A DNA stretch of 64,000 bases, taken from Anabaena catenula FACHB-362. GTDB taxonomy: Bacteria > Cyanobacteriota > Cyanobacteriia > Cyanobacteriales > Nostocaceae. The notes under the pieces were generated by a model. The model did not search any database. It saw only the letters and a program-made list of their open reading frames with translations, and was not told the origin of the DNA. The DNA lies in contig NZ_JACJTQ010000009.1 of NCBI RefSeq assembly GCF_014698735.1, positions 82,520 to 146,519 of the forward strand, written 5' to 3'. The position numbers and the translations under genes are program-made. Positions 48,286 through 57,747 of this stretch are shown piece after piece (the first letter of the stretch is position 1; each line of letters begins with the position of its first letter).

Positions 48286-48822
48286 ATGATGCCAAGCTGG
48301 ATTCGCAGTGCTTTAATCCGTTCCTCTGGAACTTTTTATACAGGTATAGTGTTGATGCTGATGACTTTATTTTCTTGGTCATCACCAACTAATAACCCTA
48401 AAACTACTACAGCTAACGCATATACAGTAAATCAAAGCATTACGACATCTAAAAATAATCAAATATCCCAATCTCGCCGGATTGAAATTGATTTATCTGA
48501 GCAGAGATTACGGGCATGGGAAGGTAAGAATTTAGTGTATTCCTACCGAATTTCTACTGGAAAGAGTAGAACTCCTACACCCGTCGGTAGGTTTCAAATT
48601 AATTCTAAATATCGCATTAACCGGATGCGTGGTAGAGGTTACGATATTCCTGATGTTCCTTACGCCATGTATTTTCATCAAGGCTATGCTATTCACGGTG
48701 CTTACTGGCATAACCGTTTTGGCACTCCAGTTAGTCATGGTTGCGTTAATTTGCCAGTTAGTCAAGCGCGTAAGTTATATAATTGGGCTTCGATGGGAAC
48801 TGTGGTGGTTGTGCGTCGGTAG
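48286..48822 (+). CDS. L,D-transpeptidase (YkuD), second of tandem pair
   Basis: 178 residues. Start at ATG 48286, 8 bases after AGAAGG (a GTG at 48283 is also in frame). A membrane helix ([17 protein letters not shown]) precedes the YkuD domain, [17 protein letters not shown], with [20 protein letters not shown] identical to its neighbour's active site. The two are clearly a duplication. Periplasmic peptidoglycan remodelling. Confidence 0.9.
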   Translation: MMPSWIRSALIRSSGTFYTGIVLMLMTLFSWSSPTNNPKTTTANAYTVNQSITTSKNNQISQSRRIEIDLSEQRLRAWEGKNLVYSYRISTGKSRTPTPVGRFQINSKYRINRMRGRGYDIPDVPYAMYFHQGYAIHGAYWHNRFGTPVSHGCVNLPVSQARKLYNWASMGTVVVVRR

Positions 48823-48880
48823 GCTTTCAATTGTGGATTTGGGAATAAACAACAATCCGATACAAAAAAGCTAACTAATG

Positions 48881-49051
48881 CTAACAAGAGCCAGCTTTTT
48901 CTTCCTGCTTCATCCTATTCGTGTCGGCACGATCTAGTCCACAGGCTAATACGGTCAACCTGACCGCTTCTTGACTCAAGTTACGAGCAGCATTTACATC
49001 TCTATCACAATCAAACCCACAGTAATCACAGGTGAATACCTTGAGTCGAAA
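48881..49051 (-). pseudogene. TnpB (IS200/IS605) C-terminal remnant
   Basis: Reading the minus strand from 49051 to a TAG at 48881 gives FRLKVFTCDYCGFDCDRDVN, then AARNLSQEAVRL and the tail RADTNRMKQEEKAGSC. C-x2-C and DRDVNAARNL are the zinc-finger and RuvC-III catalytic-Asp region of TnpB. Only about 57 of some 400 residues remain. The remnant begins immediately after, and in frame with, the TGA of the Hsp70-like gene. No transposon end or tnpA is seen nearby. Confidence 0.85.
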
Positions 49052-49054
49052 GTT

Positions 49055-50653
49055 TCATTTCAACTGTGCCACAAGTTGATTTTCAACCAGGGTATCATTT
49101 GTCAACAAGTCCTCAACAGTGATGCGTAAACAGCATTGATCATCAACTTGAAAGAGGATTTTAATGCGATCGCTCCCCGGAAATCCTGGGGGTGATAGTT
49201 GGGCAATTTTTCTAGCACCTTCTTTGTCATTGAGGGGTTTGACTGGGGTTGTCAGACACTTAATATTGCGAGTAATTAGGCGATCTCCATCAAAATAAAC
49301 TTCTGTACTGCCGGTGTCTGTTCCCAATTCGCCCAAAATTAACTCTATACTGGGTTGATTTTCCACGGAAGCCCCCAAGACTAATTCTACTGGTTGAGTC
49401 AAGGGATAAGCCTGACCAGCTTTAACAATCGGTTGCCAGCTGTGACGCTGGTTGCGACGATCCCAGTAACGTACACCATAACTGTGATAGAGATAGTCTT
49501 TAATTTCCATTCCTTGGGTGACTTGCAGCGCACCTTGAGCGATCGCTTCAAAAGGACGTTCAAAGCGGATTTTTTCTGGCTCAAAATATTGGTTCACCCA
49601 TGTCTGCACTGCGTGTAATTGCACAGAACCACCAACTAACAAAACTGCATTAATATCATTAAGTTCTATTCCTTGTCGTCTGGCTTGCTGCAACAGCGTC
49701 ATTATTGCATCATGTAATCTGTCAAAAAATCCGTTTTCTTTGAGGAGTTCTTCTAGTCCCTTGCGGTTAAGTTCCATTTCATAGCTTTCAAAAGTCTCAT
49801 TATCAAAAAAAAATTCACTAGCTCTATCTTGGGTAGATAGCTGAATTTTTAACCGTTCTGCCAGTCGAGTCGTCAGGGAATTAATCGGTAATCCTTGGGT
49901 TTTAGCAAAGTAATCAACTATCCAATTATCAATATCTGTACCGCCTAAATTTTGTCCGGCTTTAGCCAAGACACGAGCAGTTTTGACCTTTTGCTGAGAA
50001 TCTTCAGCCAGAGATTTATTACCCCATTTGAGTAAAAATCCCACTGGTTTAGTATTAGCTTGGGCATTTTTTTCTATACACACTAAAGATAGATCTAAAG
50101 TACCGCCACCAAAATCAATTACCAACAAATTTTCTTGTTCTGCCAAACCATAGCCTAAAGCTGCGGCTGTGGGTTCATCTAACATTCTCACTTCTTCAAC
50201 AGGCAGTGCTTGACAAACGTTGCCTAACCAGTAACGGTACGTTTCAAAGCTATCTACAGGTACTGTCAAAACTAAGGAATCTAAACCACCTTCTGTGCGA
50301 GCTAGTTCAGAAATTATCTTGGTTAAGAACCATGTTCCTACTTGTTCAAAAGTGATATTTTCTCCATCTAGTTCGGGCAAGAAGCCTTGGATATTTGCCC
50401 CAATTCCCCGTTTAAAGCTGCGGAAGAATCTACTGTCACTTTTGATATCCAAACCGCGATCGCGCACTTGTTGCCCAACTAAGACTTTATCTTGGGTTGC
50501 TTGTTCCACATAAACCAAGCTGGGAATCAGTGAGGGATTGAGATTTTGTTGAATGGATAAACCGGGTAAATTTATGGTTTCTGGCTGCTGGGTGACGGGA
50601 TTCCAGCGGGTAATGACGGTGTTACTAGTTCCAAAATCGATAGCTATCGCCAT
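49055..50653 (-). CDS. Hsp70/DnaK-like ATPase protein
   Basis: A 532-residue Hsp70-family protein. Phosphate-1 loop MAIAIDFGTSNTVITRW, phosphate-2 LLVIDFGGGTLDLSLV, LVLTVPVDSFETYR and VRMLDEPTAAALGYG, and adenosine loop VLLVGGSVQL are all present, so the nucleotide-binding domain is intact. The substrate-binding part is short and diverged (532 versus about 630 residues in DnaK) and lacks an evident lid. No DnaJ or GrpE nearby. Cyanobacteria carry several such non-canonical Hsp70s. The gene end abuts a TnpB remnant. Confidence 0.88.
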   Translation of the reverse strand: MAIAIDFGTSNTVITRWNPVTQQPETINLPGLSIQQNLNPSLIPSLVYVEQATQDKVLVGQQVRDRGLDIKSDSRFFRSFKRGIGANIQGFLPELDGENITFEQVGTWFLTKIISELARTEGGLDSLVLTVPVDSFETYRYWLGNVCQALPVEEVRMLDEPTAAALGYGLAEQENLLVIDFGGGTLDLSLVCIEKNAQANTKPVGFLLKWGNKSLAEDSQQKVKTARVLAKAGQNLGGTDIDNWIVDYFAKTQGLPINSLTTRLAERLKIQLSTQDRASEFFFDNETFESYEMELNRKGLEELLKENGFFDRLHDAIMTLLQQARRQGIELNDINAVLLVGGSVQLHAVQTWVNQYFEPEKIRFERPFEAIAQGALQVTQGMEIKDYLYHSYGVRYWDRRNQRHSWQPIVKAGQAYPLTQPVELVLGASVENQPSIELILGELGTDTGSTEVYFDGDRLITRNIKCLTTPVKPLNDKEGARKIAQLSPPGFPGSDRIKILFQVDDQCCLRITVEDLLTNDTLVENQLVAQLK

Positions 50654-50777
50654 ATTTATTCAAGAAATATATTAATTACGCACTAAAACGCTAAAACTCC
50701 AATAGACAAAGTTATGTTTCTGCAACTTTTGTCATAGTACATCGGTCTAGTGGTTCAAATTACCCAAATAACTGATT

Positions 50778-52193
50778 ATGATCCCTTCTGCTCAAGGCAT
50801 TCCCGGATTGCCAGACTTGACACATCCCAATGAATTAGTACAATTTGGCACTCAATTACTCCAAGGTTCACTGTTATTGGTATTTTTGATTGTAGCTTTA
50901 GGAGTAGCGATCGCACTAATAAGTTTTTCCCTACGACGAAATACCACTGAACAAGCGGTTTTCTTTGGTGAATGGGCGATTCGTTATTCCCAACTATTGC
51001 GGGGACTACAGCATTTAGCCCTAATTTTAGTTCTCTTAGTCACCGGATTTTTCCTAACTTCAACTTTAAGCAACCGTTACCACCACTGGGAACAAGCCAA
51101 AGTCTCACAAGTTGCCGAAACTGTTGCAGGTGATAAATTAGAACAAACCGCACCTCAAATCCGTTACATTACCGAAGAACCATACACCTATACCACCCAA
51201 GTTGACGGCAAAATAGTCAAAGTCAACGATAAACAAAAAGTCACCCGTTATCTAACATTATCTGGCTCACAAATTCAAGTTAAAATTGACCAAAGTGTCA
51301 ACGTTCAAAATCGTAGTTCTATTTATCTCACCGACTACTCTGCTGATTACAAATTTGTTAACCAACTAAGTGATATAAATAGTTTTTTCTTTGAAGCACC
51401 ACCACCTTACGGTTACTCACTTTTAACTAATTACAAACTAGAACGGGACGGAACAAGATTAAAACAAACTAATCCCGGTGATTATGGTTTTCCCTTTCGT
51501 TTAGAACCAGGACAAGAAACAACATTTAGAGTTACTTATCAGGCACGAGGTGGCCCACGTTGGGTTTATAATGCAGCCAATCAAATACTTTCTCAATTCC
51601 GTCTCACAGCAACAGCCAATTTTAGTAATGCCGACTTTGCAAGTGGTATTGAACCCACTAATCAGAAAAAAATCGATGGTGACGGCACTCAATTTACTTG
51701 GATTTTTGATGATAATGTTTCTGTAAAAAATCCATTTGGTGTCTTTACCAGTACCAAAGCCATTAAAAATACTGGCATTATTCCTAGATTATTACTATTA
51801 GCGCCGGCATTATTTTTGTGGTGGATATTACTACTGTATTTATCTCTACCAATGAGTTTAAAAAATGTCGCTATAGCCGGAGGTATTTACTTTGCTTGTT
51901 TACTAACTTTAACTTACATGGCGCGGTTAATCAATGCCGAATCAGCTTGGATCATGATTTCATTTATCTTACTAATTTTGACATATGGCTTAGGGTCAAA
52001 TCGTCATGCTTCCTTAGCTGCTATTATCTGTACTATTGCTGGAGCAATTTTACCTGTATTTGGATTATTGATACCCTGGAGTGGTTTAACTCTGAGCCTT
52101 GCAGGTTTACTTTCAGTTGCGTGGTTAGCAGTGCGTCATTGGTATGGTTGGGATAATAACCGACATCGTCCAACTTATAATCCAGAAATCTAA
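50778..52193 (+). CDS. Polytopic membrane protein with a large periplasmic domain, unknown
   Basis: A 471-residue protein. One or two N-terminal helices (LLVFLIVALGVAIALISFSL; LVLLVTGFFLTSTL), a beta-rich extra-membrane region (about 95-330), then five or six C-terminal helices (IIPRLLLLAPALFLWWILLL and on). No family recognised. It is divergent from the Hsp70-like gene and 18 bp upstream of another membrane protein on the same strand, so the two are likely one operon. Confidence 0.75.
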   Translation: MIPSAQGIPGLPDLTHPNELVQFGTQLLQGSLLLVFLIVALGVAIALISFSLRRNTTEQAVFFGEWAIRYSQLLRGLQHLALILVLLVTGFFLTSTLSNRYHHWEQAKVSQVAETVAGDKLEQTAPQIRYITEEPYTYTTQVDGKIVKVNDKQKVTRYLTLSGSQIQVKIDQSVNVQNRSSIYLTDYSADYKFVNQLSDINSFFFEAPPPYGYSLLTNYKLERDGTRLKQTNPGDYGFPFRLEPGQETTFRVTYQARGGPRWVYNAANQILSQFRLTATANFSNADFASGIEPTNQKKIDGDGTQFTWIFDDNVSVKNPFGVFTSTKAIKNTGIIPRLLLLAPALFLWWILLLYLSLPMSLKNVAIAGGIYFACLLTLTYMARLINAESAWIMISFILLILTYGLGSNRHASLAAIICTIAGAILPVFGLLIPWSGLTLSLAGLLSVAWLAVRHWYGWDNNRHRPTYNPEI

Positions 52194-52211
52194 TTCTTTT
52201 ATATAAAATCT

Positions 52212-52832
52212 ATGCCAAACCCAACTGTGAGATGGAAATTTTGGTGGCGGTGGGTATTAGCTACTACTATCGGCTTTTCTTTAGGCTTTTTTTTAGGCTT
52301 GTTTTCAAGCTTGCTGGCTATAAACTCTTCTTTATCTGGAATTTCAGGTTTTTGGGGTGGTGCATTGGGTGGTTTGTGTGTGGGTATTGCCCAAAAGTTA
52401 GTTTTACGCAAGAAAGTTTCTGCTAAATGGATATTAGCCACAAGTTTCGGTTTTAGCATGGGCTGTGGGATAGGAGGGCTAATACTTGTGATTACTTCTA
52501 ATGCCATTTTTAGCTCAGTTTTGGGCATAGCTAGTGGCATTATTTCCCTTAGTTTTGCCCAAGCGCTAGTTATGAAATGGCCGAGAGAAAAGACTCTTAA
52601 CTGGCTTATTGCCACTACTATAGGTGTCATAGTAGGCGCAGGTATAGGTGCATTGGCCTGTATTCTGGCGGCTGTTACCGCTGAGAAGATATTTAAAGGC
52701 GATTTACAGACACTGATTGAAATTTTGTTTTCGGCAGCAGTGGCAGGTAGCATGGTGAGTGGATTCATCTACGGTGGTATTACTGGTTTATTTTTGATTA
52801 AATTATTGCCAAATCGTAACGTAAGTTGCTAG
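52212..52832 (+). CDS. Gly-rich polytopic membrane protein, unknown
   Basis: A 206-residue protein with five or six transmembrane helices, rich in Gly/Ala (GFSLGFFLGLFSSLLAIN; GVIVGAGIGALACILAAVTA). The small-residue helices with basic turns (MKWPREKT) look like a channel or tight helical bundle. No family recognised. Follows the previous gene by 18 bp. Confidence 0.65.
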   Translation: MPNPTVRWKFWWRWVLATTIGFSLGFFLGLFSSLLAINSSLSGISGFWGGALGGLCVGIAQKLVLRKKVSAKWILATSFGFSMGCGIGGLILVITSNAIFSSVLGIASGIISLSFAQALVMKWPREKTLNWLIATTIGVIVGAGIGALACILAAVTAEKIFKGDLQTLIEILFSAAVAGSMVSGFIYGGITGLFLIKLLPNRNVSC

Positions 52833-52913
52833 TTAAGAAATAAGAGTCAGGAGTGAGAAGAAATTAACCTCTTGCTTTGTCAGAACAACAATTTTTAACA
52901 CCCACCTACTTAT

Positions 52914-53657
52914 ATGAGTCTTTTTTGTCTAGTTCACGGTGCTTTCCAAGGTAGCTGGTGTTGGGATTTGCTAATTCCCTACTTAGAAGCACAGGGTCAT
53001 AAAACCGTAACAGCAGATTTGCCAATTGAAAATGACTCTGCTACTTTATCCCAATTTGCGGATGCGGTAATTCAAGTGCTGCCAAAAACTGATGATGATA
53101 TTGTCTTAGTTGGTCACTCAATGGCTGGTACTGTAATTCCCTTGGTTGCAGAAGCTGTAAAAGTTCGTCAACTGGTGTTTCTAGCTGCCTTGATTCCCTA
53201 TCCAGGAATTAGTACACTTGACCAATTTTCTCACAATCTTGATTCTGATACTCTCAAATCATTCAATTACCAGCCAAAAAACCCTATTCAACTCGAACAG
53301 TTCCACTCAGAGCCAGGGATGTTTGAACCAGCTTCTATAGGGAAAGATTTTACAGACGAAGCAGTATTAAGGGATTTTTTCTTGAGTGATTGTCAACCGG
53401 ATGTAGCACAGTGGGCAATCTCGAAAAGTCGTTCGCAACAATCTATGGCATATATTTTTGAAATGAATCCTCTCAAAGCTTTGCCTTTAGTTGAACGTAA
53501 ATATATTGTTTGCAACGATGACCGCATACTATCTCCTGCATGGTCACGCTATGCTGCACGCAAGCGTCTAGGAGTCGATGCCATTGAGTTAGCTTCTGGA
53601 CATTGCCCGCATTTGTCTCGTCCTGACCTTCTTGCTTCAATATTAACTGGTGATTAA
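52914..53657 (+). CDS. Alpha/beta hydrolase (plant MES/HNL-like esterase)
   Basis: A 247-residue alpha/beta hydrolase. FCLVHGAFQGSWCWDLLIPY supplies the oxyanion loop, VLVGHSMAGTVIPLV the nucleophile Ser, and ASGHCPHLSRPDLL the catalytic His. The HG-W-W layout matches salicylate/methyl-jasmonate esterase and hydroxynitrile lyase relatives, also found in bacteria (EstC type). Substrate unknown. Start ATG at 52914. Confidence 0.87.
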   Translation: MSLFCLVHGAFQGSWCWDLLIPYLEAQGHKTVTADLPIENDSATLSQFADAVIQVLPKTDDDIVLVGHSMAGTVIPLVAEAVKVRQLVFLAALIPYPGISTLDQFSHNLDSDTLKSFNYQPKNPIQLEQFHSEPGMFEPASIGKDFTDEAVLRDFFLSDCQPDVAQWAISKSRSQQSMAYIFEMNPLKALPLVERKYIVCNDDRILSPAWSRYAARKRLGVDAIELASGHCPHLSRPDLLASILTGD

Positions 53658-53951
53658 TTTTTGGAGTTTGAGTTTAAGAGGATATTTGGCTAAATATTGG
53701 ATCATGTTTTCCTTATTTTTTTGAAGAGTTGGAACTTTATCCACTTTGATTCTAGTTTAGTGAGTGACAAGGGTTAAACAGCACATAATTTTCGCTCTTT
53801 AGTTGCGACTTTATTTTCAGAAAGGAACTTTTTAGCCATCGCTATCCCCCATGATCATCAAGGCTGAAACGGTTGTAGCGTAGTAATCACAGGCTGCTTT
53901 GCCCTCTGTGACAGTTTCCGTAACTATAGCCCAATCTCCTGCATGAGATAA
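53658..53951. other. Spacer between convergent hydrolase and ftsH genes
   Basis: No ORF or RNA seen before the shared terminator at 53952-53994. Confidence 0.5.
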
Positions 53952-53994
53952 AAAATTGGGGTAACTCCAGAAAACCCAGAATTACCCCAATTTT
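53952..53994. terminator. Strong bidirectional terminator between ftsH and the hydrolase
   Basis: A perfect 13-bp stem, AAAATTGGGGTAA and TTACCCCAATTTT, with a 17-nt loop; A-run before and T-run after allow use in both directions. It lies 26 bp past the ftsH stop. Confidence 0.85.
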
Positions 53995-54020
53995 AAATTT
54001 TATATTCCAGCTACCAGCTA

Positions 54021-55862
54021 TTAAGCAAAAGCAGCAGTTCTCACATCGTTATTTCCGAGAATTTCTTGCAATTCATCAGCATCAACGGTTTCTTTCTCAA
54101 TCAGCATTTGGGCGATTTCATCCAAAATGTGGCGGTTATTCACCAACACTTCTTTAGCGCGAATATAAGCTGTATCGACTAATTTCCGAACTTCTTCATC
54201 AATTGCGGCTGCGGTTTCTTCCGAGAAATCACGCTCAGACATGATATCCCGACCGAGGAACATATTACCTTGTTGACGACCTAAAGCCACGGGACCCAAG
54301 CGATCGCTCATCCCAAACCGAGTTATCATCTGTTTAGCAACTCGTGCTACCTGTTGCAAGTCATTAGAAGCACCTGTGGTAACTTCATCTTCACCAAAGA
54401 TAATCTCTTCAGCTAAACGACCACCTAAAGCCACAGCCATCTGATTTTCCAGATAAGCACGGCTATATAAACCTGTATCCATGCGGTCTTCACTAGGAGT
54501 AAACCAAGTCAATCCACCGGCACGACCACGAGGAATGATGCTAATCTTTTGTACAGGGTCATAGTCAGGCATCAAAGCCCCAACTAAAGCGTGACCGGCT
54601 TCGTGATATGCAACCAAGGTTTTGCGCTTTTCGCTCATTACCCGGTCTTTCTTCTCTGGCCCAGCTAATACGCGGTCGATGGCATCATTGATTTCATCCA
54701 TCGAAATTTCGGTTAAGTTGCGACGTGCTGCTAAAATTGCGGCTTCGTTCAACAAGTTCGATAAATCTGCACCGGTGAAACCAGGAGTACGACGAGCGAT
54801 TTTATCCAAGTCCACATCTTTGGATAAAGTTTTACCACGTGCGTGAACTTTGAGGATTTCGCTGCGTCCACCGTAGTCAGGACGGTCTACGACAACTTGA
54901 CGGTCAAAACGACCGGGACGCAATAAAGCTGCATCAAGTACATCAGGACGGTTGGTAGCAGCAATAATAATAATGCCTGTATTACCTTCAAAACCATCCA
55001 TTTCGGTGAGCAACTGGTTCAGGGTTTGTTCCCGTTCGTCGTTACCACCACCTAAACCAGCACCCCGTTGACGACCGACTGCGTCAATTTCATCAATGAA
55101 GACGATACAGGGAGCGTTAGATTTAGCTTGTTCAAATAAATCGCGGACGCGGGAAGCACCCACACCAACGAACATTTCCACAAATTCAGAACCGGAGATT
55201 GAGAAGAAGGGTACACCTGCTTCCCCAGCTACAGCACGAGCGAGGAGGGTTTTACCTGTACCAGGAGGGCCAACTAAGAGTACACCTTTAGGAATTTTTG
55301 CACCAATGGCGGTAAAGCGGTCGGCGTTTTTCAGAAAGTCTACAACTTCGTTTAATTCCAATTTGGCTTGGTCAATACCAGCAACGTCACCAAATGTAAC
55401 TTGGGTTTGTGGCTCCATTTGCACTCTGGCTTTAGATTTACCAAAGTTCATCGCTTGGCTACCGGGGCCACTTTGAGCGCGACGTAACAAGAAAAATAAA
55501 CCAACTAAAAGCAATACAGGGAAAAATAAACTGCTGAGTGCTTTAAACCAAAACCCTTCGTCGGTTTGGGGTAATACCGCAATATCAACACCTTTAGCTG
55601 TCAGAGTATTGATTAAGTCTGGGTCGTTAACTAAGGTGACGCGCTTTTTGTTGGGGTCGTATTTAGGCGTAACCATTGCTGTAGAACGGTCTGAACTGAG
55701 ACTGACCTTTTCTACTTTGCCGCTTTCAACTTCTTGAATAAATTCACTGTAGCGCCATGTTTCTACTTGAGGGGGTTGGTTGTCAAAGAACGCAGTCCCT
55801 AAAGCAATTACAACTATAAAAAGCAGTGCATACAGCCCAGCATTTCTCCATTTTTTATTCAC
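54021..55862 (-). CDS. ftsH: ATP-dependent zinc metalloprotease FtsH (thylakoid type)
   Basis: A 613-residue membrane AAA+ protease. Two N-terminal transmembrane helices (about 8-24 and 108-127) flank a lumenal/periplasmic domain. Walker A GPPGTGKT is at 198-205, Walker B is in [16 protein letters not shown], and the zinc site HEAGH is in [20 protein letters not shown], with a second Glu in [14 protein letters not shown]. It resembles the Synechocystis homologues acting in photosystem II repair by degrading damaged D1, but which paralogue (FtsH2, 3 or 4) cannot be fixed by eye. No substitution in catalytic motifs. Confidence 0.96.
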   Translation of the reverse strand: MNKKWRNAGLYALLFIVVIALGTAFFDNQPPQVETWRYSEFIQEVESGKVEKVSLSSDRSTAMVTPKYDPNKKRVTLVNDPDLINTLTAKGVDIAVLPQTDEGFWFKALSSLFFPVLLLVGLFFLLRRAQSGPGSQAMNFGKSKARVQMEPQTQVTFGDVAGIDQAKLELNEVVDFLKNADRFTAIGAKIPKGVLLVGPPGTGKTLLARAVAGEAGVPFFSISGSEFVEMFVGVGASRVRDLFEQAKSNAPCIVFIDEIDAVGRQRGAGLGGGNDEREQTLNQLLTEMDGFEGNTGIIIIAATNRPDVLDAALLRPGRFDRQVVVDRPDYGGRSEILKVHARGKTLSKDVDLDKIARRTPGFTGADLSNLLNEAAILAARRNLTEISMDEINDAIDRVLAGPEKKDRVMSEKRKTLVAYHEAGHALVGALMPDYDPVQKISIIPRGRAGGLTWFTPSEDRMDTGLYSRAYLENQMAVALGGRLAEEIIFGEDEVTTGASNDLQQVARVAKQMITRFGMSDRLGPVALGRQQGNMFLGRDIMSERDFSEETAAAIDEEVRKLVDTAYIRAKEVLVNNRHILDEIAQMLIEKETVDADELQEILGNNDVRTAAFA

Positions 55863-55975
55863 CGAGGTCTTTCCTCCTGATTTTTTTGTGCTTGCGCGTA
55901 ACTTCTTCTAAAGAAGAGAGGGCATTATTAGAATTATGTTAACTTATCTTAACGTATACCAAAATGGTGTTCGTG

Positions 55976-56767
55976 TCATGGTAAAAATAATTCTTTGAGT
56001 TTTGAGAAACAATCGTGGTAGGGATTATATTGTAGCGACCCTGTCGGCTGTTGCACGGTATGGATGGGAATAATCTCTACAACACTATTAGTGTAGGCGA
56101 TCGCTGCCAATTTCTTGACTAGTTCCGGTGTCCAAGGTTCCTGCTGTACGCTGATTTGACGGTTTTTTAGTTCTTTGAGCAAATGCGATCGCTCTATTCC
56201 TGGTAAAATTCCCGCTTCTAAAGGTGGTGTCCACCAACAGCCTTCCCCCCACCCCCAAAGATTGCCAGTGCTGGTTTCTAACCAATTTCCTTGAGAATCT
56301 ACTAAAATCGCTTCTTCGGCTGTTAAGGTTTGAACAATATTTTTGGCTAACCAAGCGCTCAAGTAGTTGCCAGTTTTATGATCAGGAAGAGAACGAGCTA
56401 ATTCGGGTTCGGCAAGGGCGCACACAATACCATGACTTTGCTTTTCTGTCAAGTTAAGTGGTAATAATCTGCCAATGATCCATTCTCTCCCATCGGGAAA
56501 AATCGTGATTCTGAGAACAGGAAAATGTTTCAACAGGATTTCTGCACCTTGACGGACAAAATTCCAGTCTGGTTCTTTCCAGCCGAAAGCGTTTAAACTA
56601 AATTTCAAGCGATCGCAGTGTGCTTGCCAATTAGTTAAACTACTATCAAGGGAATCACCATAAACGCGTAGTGTCGTAAAAACCGTCGCCCCATAAAGCA
56701 AACCTGGATCATTAATATCCAATTCCAACTTTTGGGATTCAATTAATTCACCACAATACCAATACAC
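55976..56767 (-). CDS. pabC: Class IV aminotransferase (aminodeoxychorismate lyase-like)
   Basis: 263 residues from the GTG at 56767; GGAGGT lies 7 bases before this codon, whereas the TTG at 56782 lies within the site itself. INDPGLLYGATVFTTLRVYG is the typical N-terminal motif. The PLP Lys is in HKTGNYLSAW, and the catalytic Glu and Asn are in NWLETSTGNLWGW. It is probably aminodeoxychorismate lyase, which releases pyruvate to give p-aminobenzoate for folate, though branched-chain or D-amino acid transaminases share this fold. The upstream gene ends 22 bp before it, so an operon is likely. Confidence 0.8.
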   Translation of the reverse strand: MYWYCGELIESQKLELDINDPGLLYGATVFTTLRVYGDSLDSSLTNWQAHCDRLKFSLNAFGWKEPDWNFVRQGAEILLKHFPVLRITIFPDGREWIIGRLLPLNLTEKQSHGIVCALAEPELARSLPDHKTGNYLSAWLAKNIVQTLTAEEAILVDSQGNWLETSTGNLWGWGEGCWWTPPLEAGILPGIERSHLLKELKNRQISVQQEPWTPELVKKLAAIAYTNSVVEIIPIHTVQQPTGSLQYNPYHDCFSKLKELFLP

Positions 56768-56789
56768 CAAAATTACCTCCAATCACCCA

Positions 56790-57575
56790 TTAATCTTTCT
56801 CCGGTAATTTAATTCTGGGGATTCCATTTGAATCAATAATTACCTCACCTCCCAAAGCTTGAATTTCGCTAATTGCTCTTTTGCGAGTTTTTTCATCCAC
56901 ATTATTTTGTAAAACCATCGTCCAACCAGCAATGCGGGCAAATTTACTATCAGGATTCTTACTCAGAAATTCAGCAGTTTTTGCAGACAGGAAAGCCACA
57001 TTTTTACTTTCTTGATCAGTTTGAACATTTGCCCAATTAGCTGCTTGTAAAAAAGATTCCTTTGCAGCTTGGGATTTGCCTAAAAATAATAACTCATCTG
57101 TTCCTTTATACCGCCATACATAGTAAGATTTATTCGGTACGCTAGGAGATAGAGATTTTAAACCATTCTCTATTAAGCCAATAGTCTTCTCTGGCATACC
57201 AGCATATAAAGAAGTACTGATAGAAAGACCCAAATAAGCTGCTAAAAATCTGGGATCTCGACCTAGTATAACTTCAAAATATTCTGGACTCAAGTTATAA
57301 CCTGTTTTGTCTCTTACTTCATTATCCCCAAAGTATTGCAGAAAATCGATATATGTCCAATCAGCAATCACGTTTTTATAACTAAAACTAGGGAAGTTTT
57401 CGAGTAAATTAAGCCGTAAATTTTCTTTTTCTAGGTTTTTTTGTAAGCTTTCTAAAGATGTATTTTCTTTACTAATTAACAATTTTTGCAATCTAGGTAA
57501 TTGACTTAAGCTAATTCCTAAGATGCACAAACAGGCTACCAAAGGTGTAGTAATATCTTCACGAGATATAAACAT
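56790..57575 (-). CDS. Membrane-anchored TPR-like protein, unknown
   Basis: 261 residues from the ATG at 57575 (MFISREDITTP); a TTG at 57599 would add eight. AGAAAGAG precedes the ATG. A hydrophobic N-terminal helix (LVACLCILGISLSQL) anchors it, and the rest is helical with TPR-like spacing (LSISTSLYAGMPEKTIGLIE; GKSQAAKESFLQAANWANVQ). I do not recognise the family. It probably shares a transcript with the aminotransferase gene downstream. Confidence 0.65.
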   Translation of the reverse strand: MFISREDITTPLVACLCILGISLSQLPRLQKLLISKENTSLESLQKNLEKENLRLNLLENFPSFSYKNVIADWTYIDFLQYFGDNEVRDKTGYNLSPEYFEVILGRDPRFLAAYLGLSISTSLYAGMPEKTIGLIENGLKSLSPSVPNKSYYVWRYKGTDELLFLGKSQAAKESFLQAANWANVQTDQESKNVAFLSAKTAEFLSKNPDSKFARIAGWTMVLQNNVDEKTRKRAISEIQALGGEVIIDSNGIPRIKLPEKD

Positions 57576-57680
57576 ACTCTTTCTGAGTTTTTCCGACAAT
57601 TTACATCATTGTATATAATACACTTTGTTTTACATTCCTACTTTTTGCTTTTACATACAGCAGATTTCAGGTTGCAGGAG

Positions 57681-57747
57681 GTACAAAATTTTAAGAACAA
57701 AGCCTTATGGTAAGAGACTTTCAACCCTATTCCCTATTCCCTGCTGT
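57681..57747. repeat. GAACAAAGCCTTATG repeat (copy B) forming the end of ackA
   Basis: Near-identical to 46501-46567. It crosses the ackA stop codon at 57705 and encodes the last dozen or so residues (QQGIGNRVESLLP). Confidence 0.75.

Noticed and set aside
49394..49618. ORFs on the plus strand opposite the Hsp70-like gene
   Set aside because: Antisense shadows of a clear coding region.
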